Shown here: one piece after another, positions 6,250 to 6,437 of the stretch | Position numbering within the stretch: position 1 is the stretch's first letter | Layout of the letters: each line of letters begins with the position of its first letter | From: JANMEX01 sp031423755 | GTDB lineage: Bacteria; Pseudomonadota; Alphaproteobacteria; Rhizobiales; Rhizobiaceae | NCBI GenBank assembly: GCA_031423755.1 | Contig: JANPGC010000233.1 | Location: 1 to 6,437 of the forward strand | Direction: 5' to 3' | Length of the DNA stretch: 6,437 nucleotides | Program-made: the position numbers and the translations under genes | Notes under the pieces: generated by a model | Told to the model about the DNA's origin: nothing | The model's input: only the letters and a program-made list of their open reading frames with translations | Databases searched by the model: none

Positions 6250-6437
6250 TCAGTCGCCATCTGAGGCGGCGGTGCCTTCAGCGATCTCGAAATTGAAGAA
6301 TTTCTGCAACGCAAGGGCGGCCGCGCCGCGCGGCCAGGAATCGTGGTGCCAGTCGAATATGATCTCCGGGCTGGACTTGAAGGCGAGTTCATCCATGCGT
6401 GCGGCCATCGGTGCACGCAGATGCTCGCCAAACCGTA
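6250..6437 (-). CDS. Probable ROK-family transcriptional regulator, C-terminal tail only
   Basis: Only the last 61 codons and the TGA stop (6252-6250) lie in the window; the gene continues past the right edge. The tail reads RFGEHLRAPMAARMDELAF, then SSPEIIFDWHHDSWPRGAAA, then LALQKFFNFEIAEG. A helical stretch, a short beta strand, and then a Gly-Ala-Ala-Ala helix ending in a Phe-rich segment match the C-terminal end of ROK (repressor, ORF, kinase) sugar regulators as I know them from Rhizobiales. The N-terminal winged helix and the sugar-binding motifs are not visible, so regulator versus ROK sugar kinase cannot be proved; the extended FFNFE tail favours a regulator. It is co-oriented with the transporter operon and 174 nt upstream of it, the usual place for a local ROK regulator. 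A different frame across the same bases (6234-6431) gives a Ser/Pro/Arg-rich peptide that is not protein-like. Confidence 0.72.
   Translation of the reverse strand, partial: RFGEHLRAPMAARMDELAFKSSPEIIFDWHHDSWPRGAAALALQKFFNFEIAEGTAASDGD

Noticed and set aside
6234..6431. 65-codon minus-strand frame at the right edge
   Set aside because: Its translation is Ser/Pro/Arg-rich and not protein-like; the frame shifted from it gives the ROK-like tail ending at 6250.
1..6437. CRISPR arrays, tRNA or rRNA genes, insertion sequences, phage or toxin-antitoxin genes
   Set aside because: No direct-repeat array, no RNA gene structure, and no transposase or integrase motif was seen; the window is filled by one metabolic operon.

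Overview
The window is a stretch of a moderately GC-rich chromosome or large replicon. All five complete or near-complete genes, and one gene tail, lie on the minus strand. Periplasmic binding protein with a classical signal peptide, CUT1-type sugar ABC permeases, a UgpC/MalK-type ATPase and a ROK-family regulator tail (with the Trp-Pro-Arg-Gly and Phe-Phe-Asn-Phe-Glu style C-terminus) together suggest a Gram-negative alphaproteobacterium, probably of the Rhizobiales. This is an inference from protein style; no taxonomic marker gene is present.

Layout in transcription order (right to left): (1) the last 61 codons of a probable ROK-family transcriptional regulator; (2) a 174-nt intergenic region with a plausible sigma-70-type promoter, an AT-rich inverted repeat just upstream of its -35 element, and further palindromes; (3) a periplasmic solute-binding protein; (4) a 180-nt gap holding a perfect 12-bp hairpin; (5) a MalF-like permease; (6) a MalG-like permease, overlapping the previous gene by four bases (ATGA); (7) a 731-residue cytoplasmic glycoside hydrolase family 2 enzyme, 8 nt further on; (8) a UgpC/MsmK/MalK-like ATPase, 13 nt further on, cut off by the left edge after 231 residues.

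Together the genes look like a self-contained operon for uptake and intracellular cleavage of a beta-linked oligosaccharide or glycoside. The binding protein captures it in the periplasm, the two permeases and the ATPase import it, and the GH2 enzyme removes a sugar in the cytoplasm. The ROK protein upstream is the natural candidate regulator. The substrate cannot be read from sequence; a galactoside is plausible but not shown.

I found no new type of system. The most informative non-coding signals are the intercistronic hairpin after the binding-protein gene, which resembles the arrangement that keeps binding protein in excess over permease in other sugar ABC operons, and the palindrome cluster in the promoter region. 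The long plus-strand open frames opposite the genes are explained by codon register and are not called.
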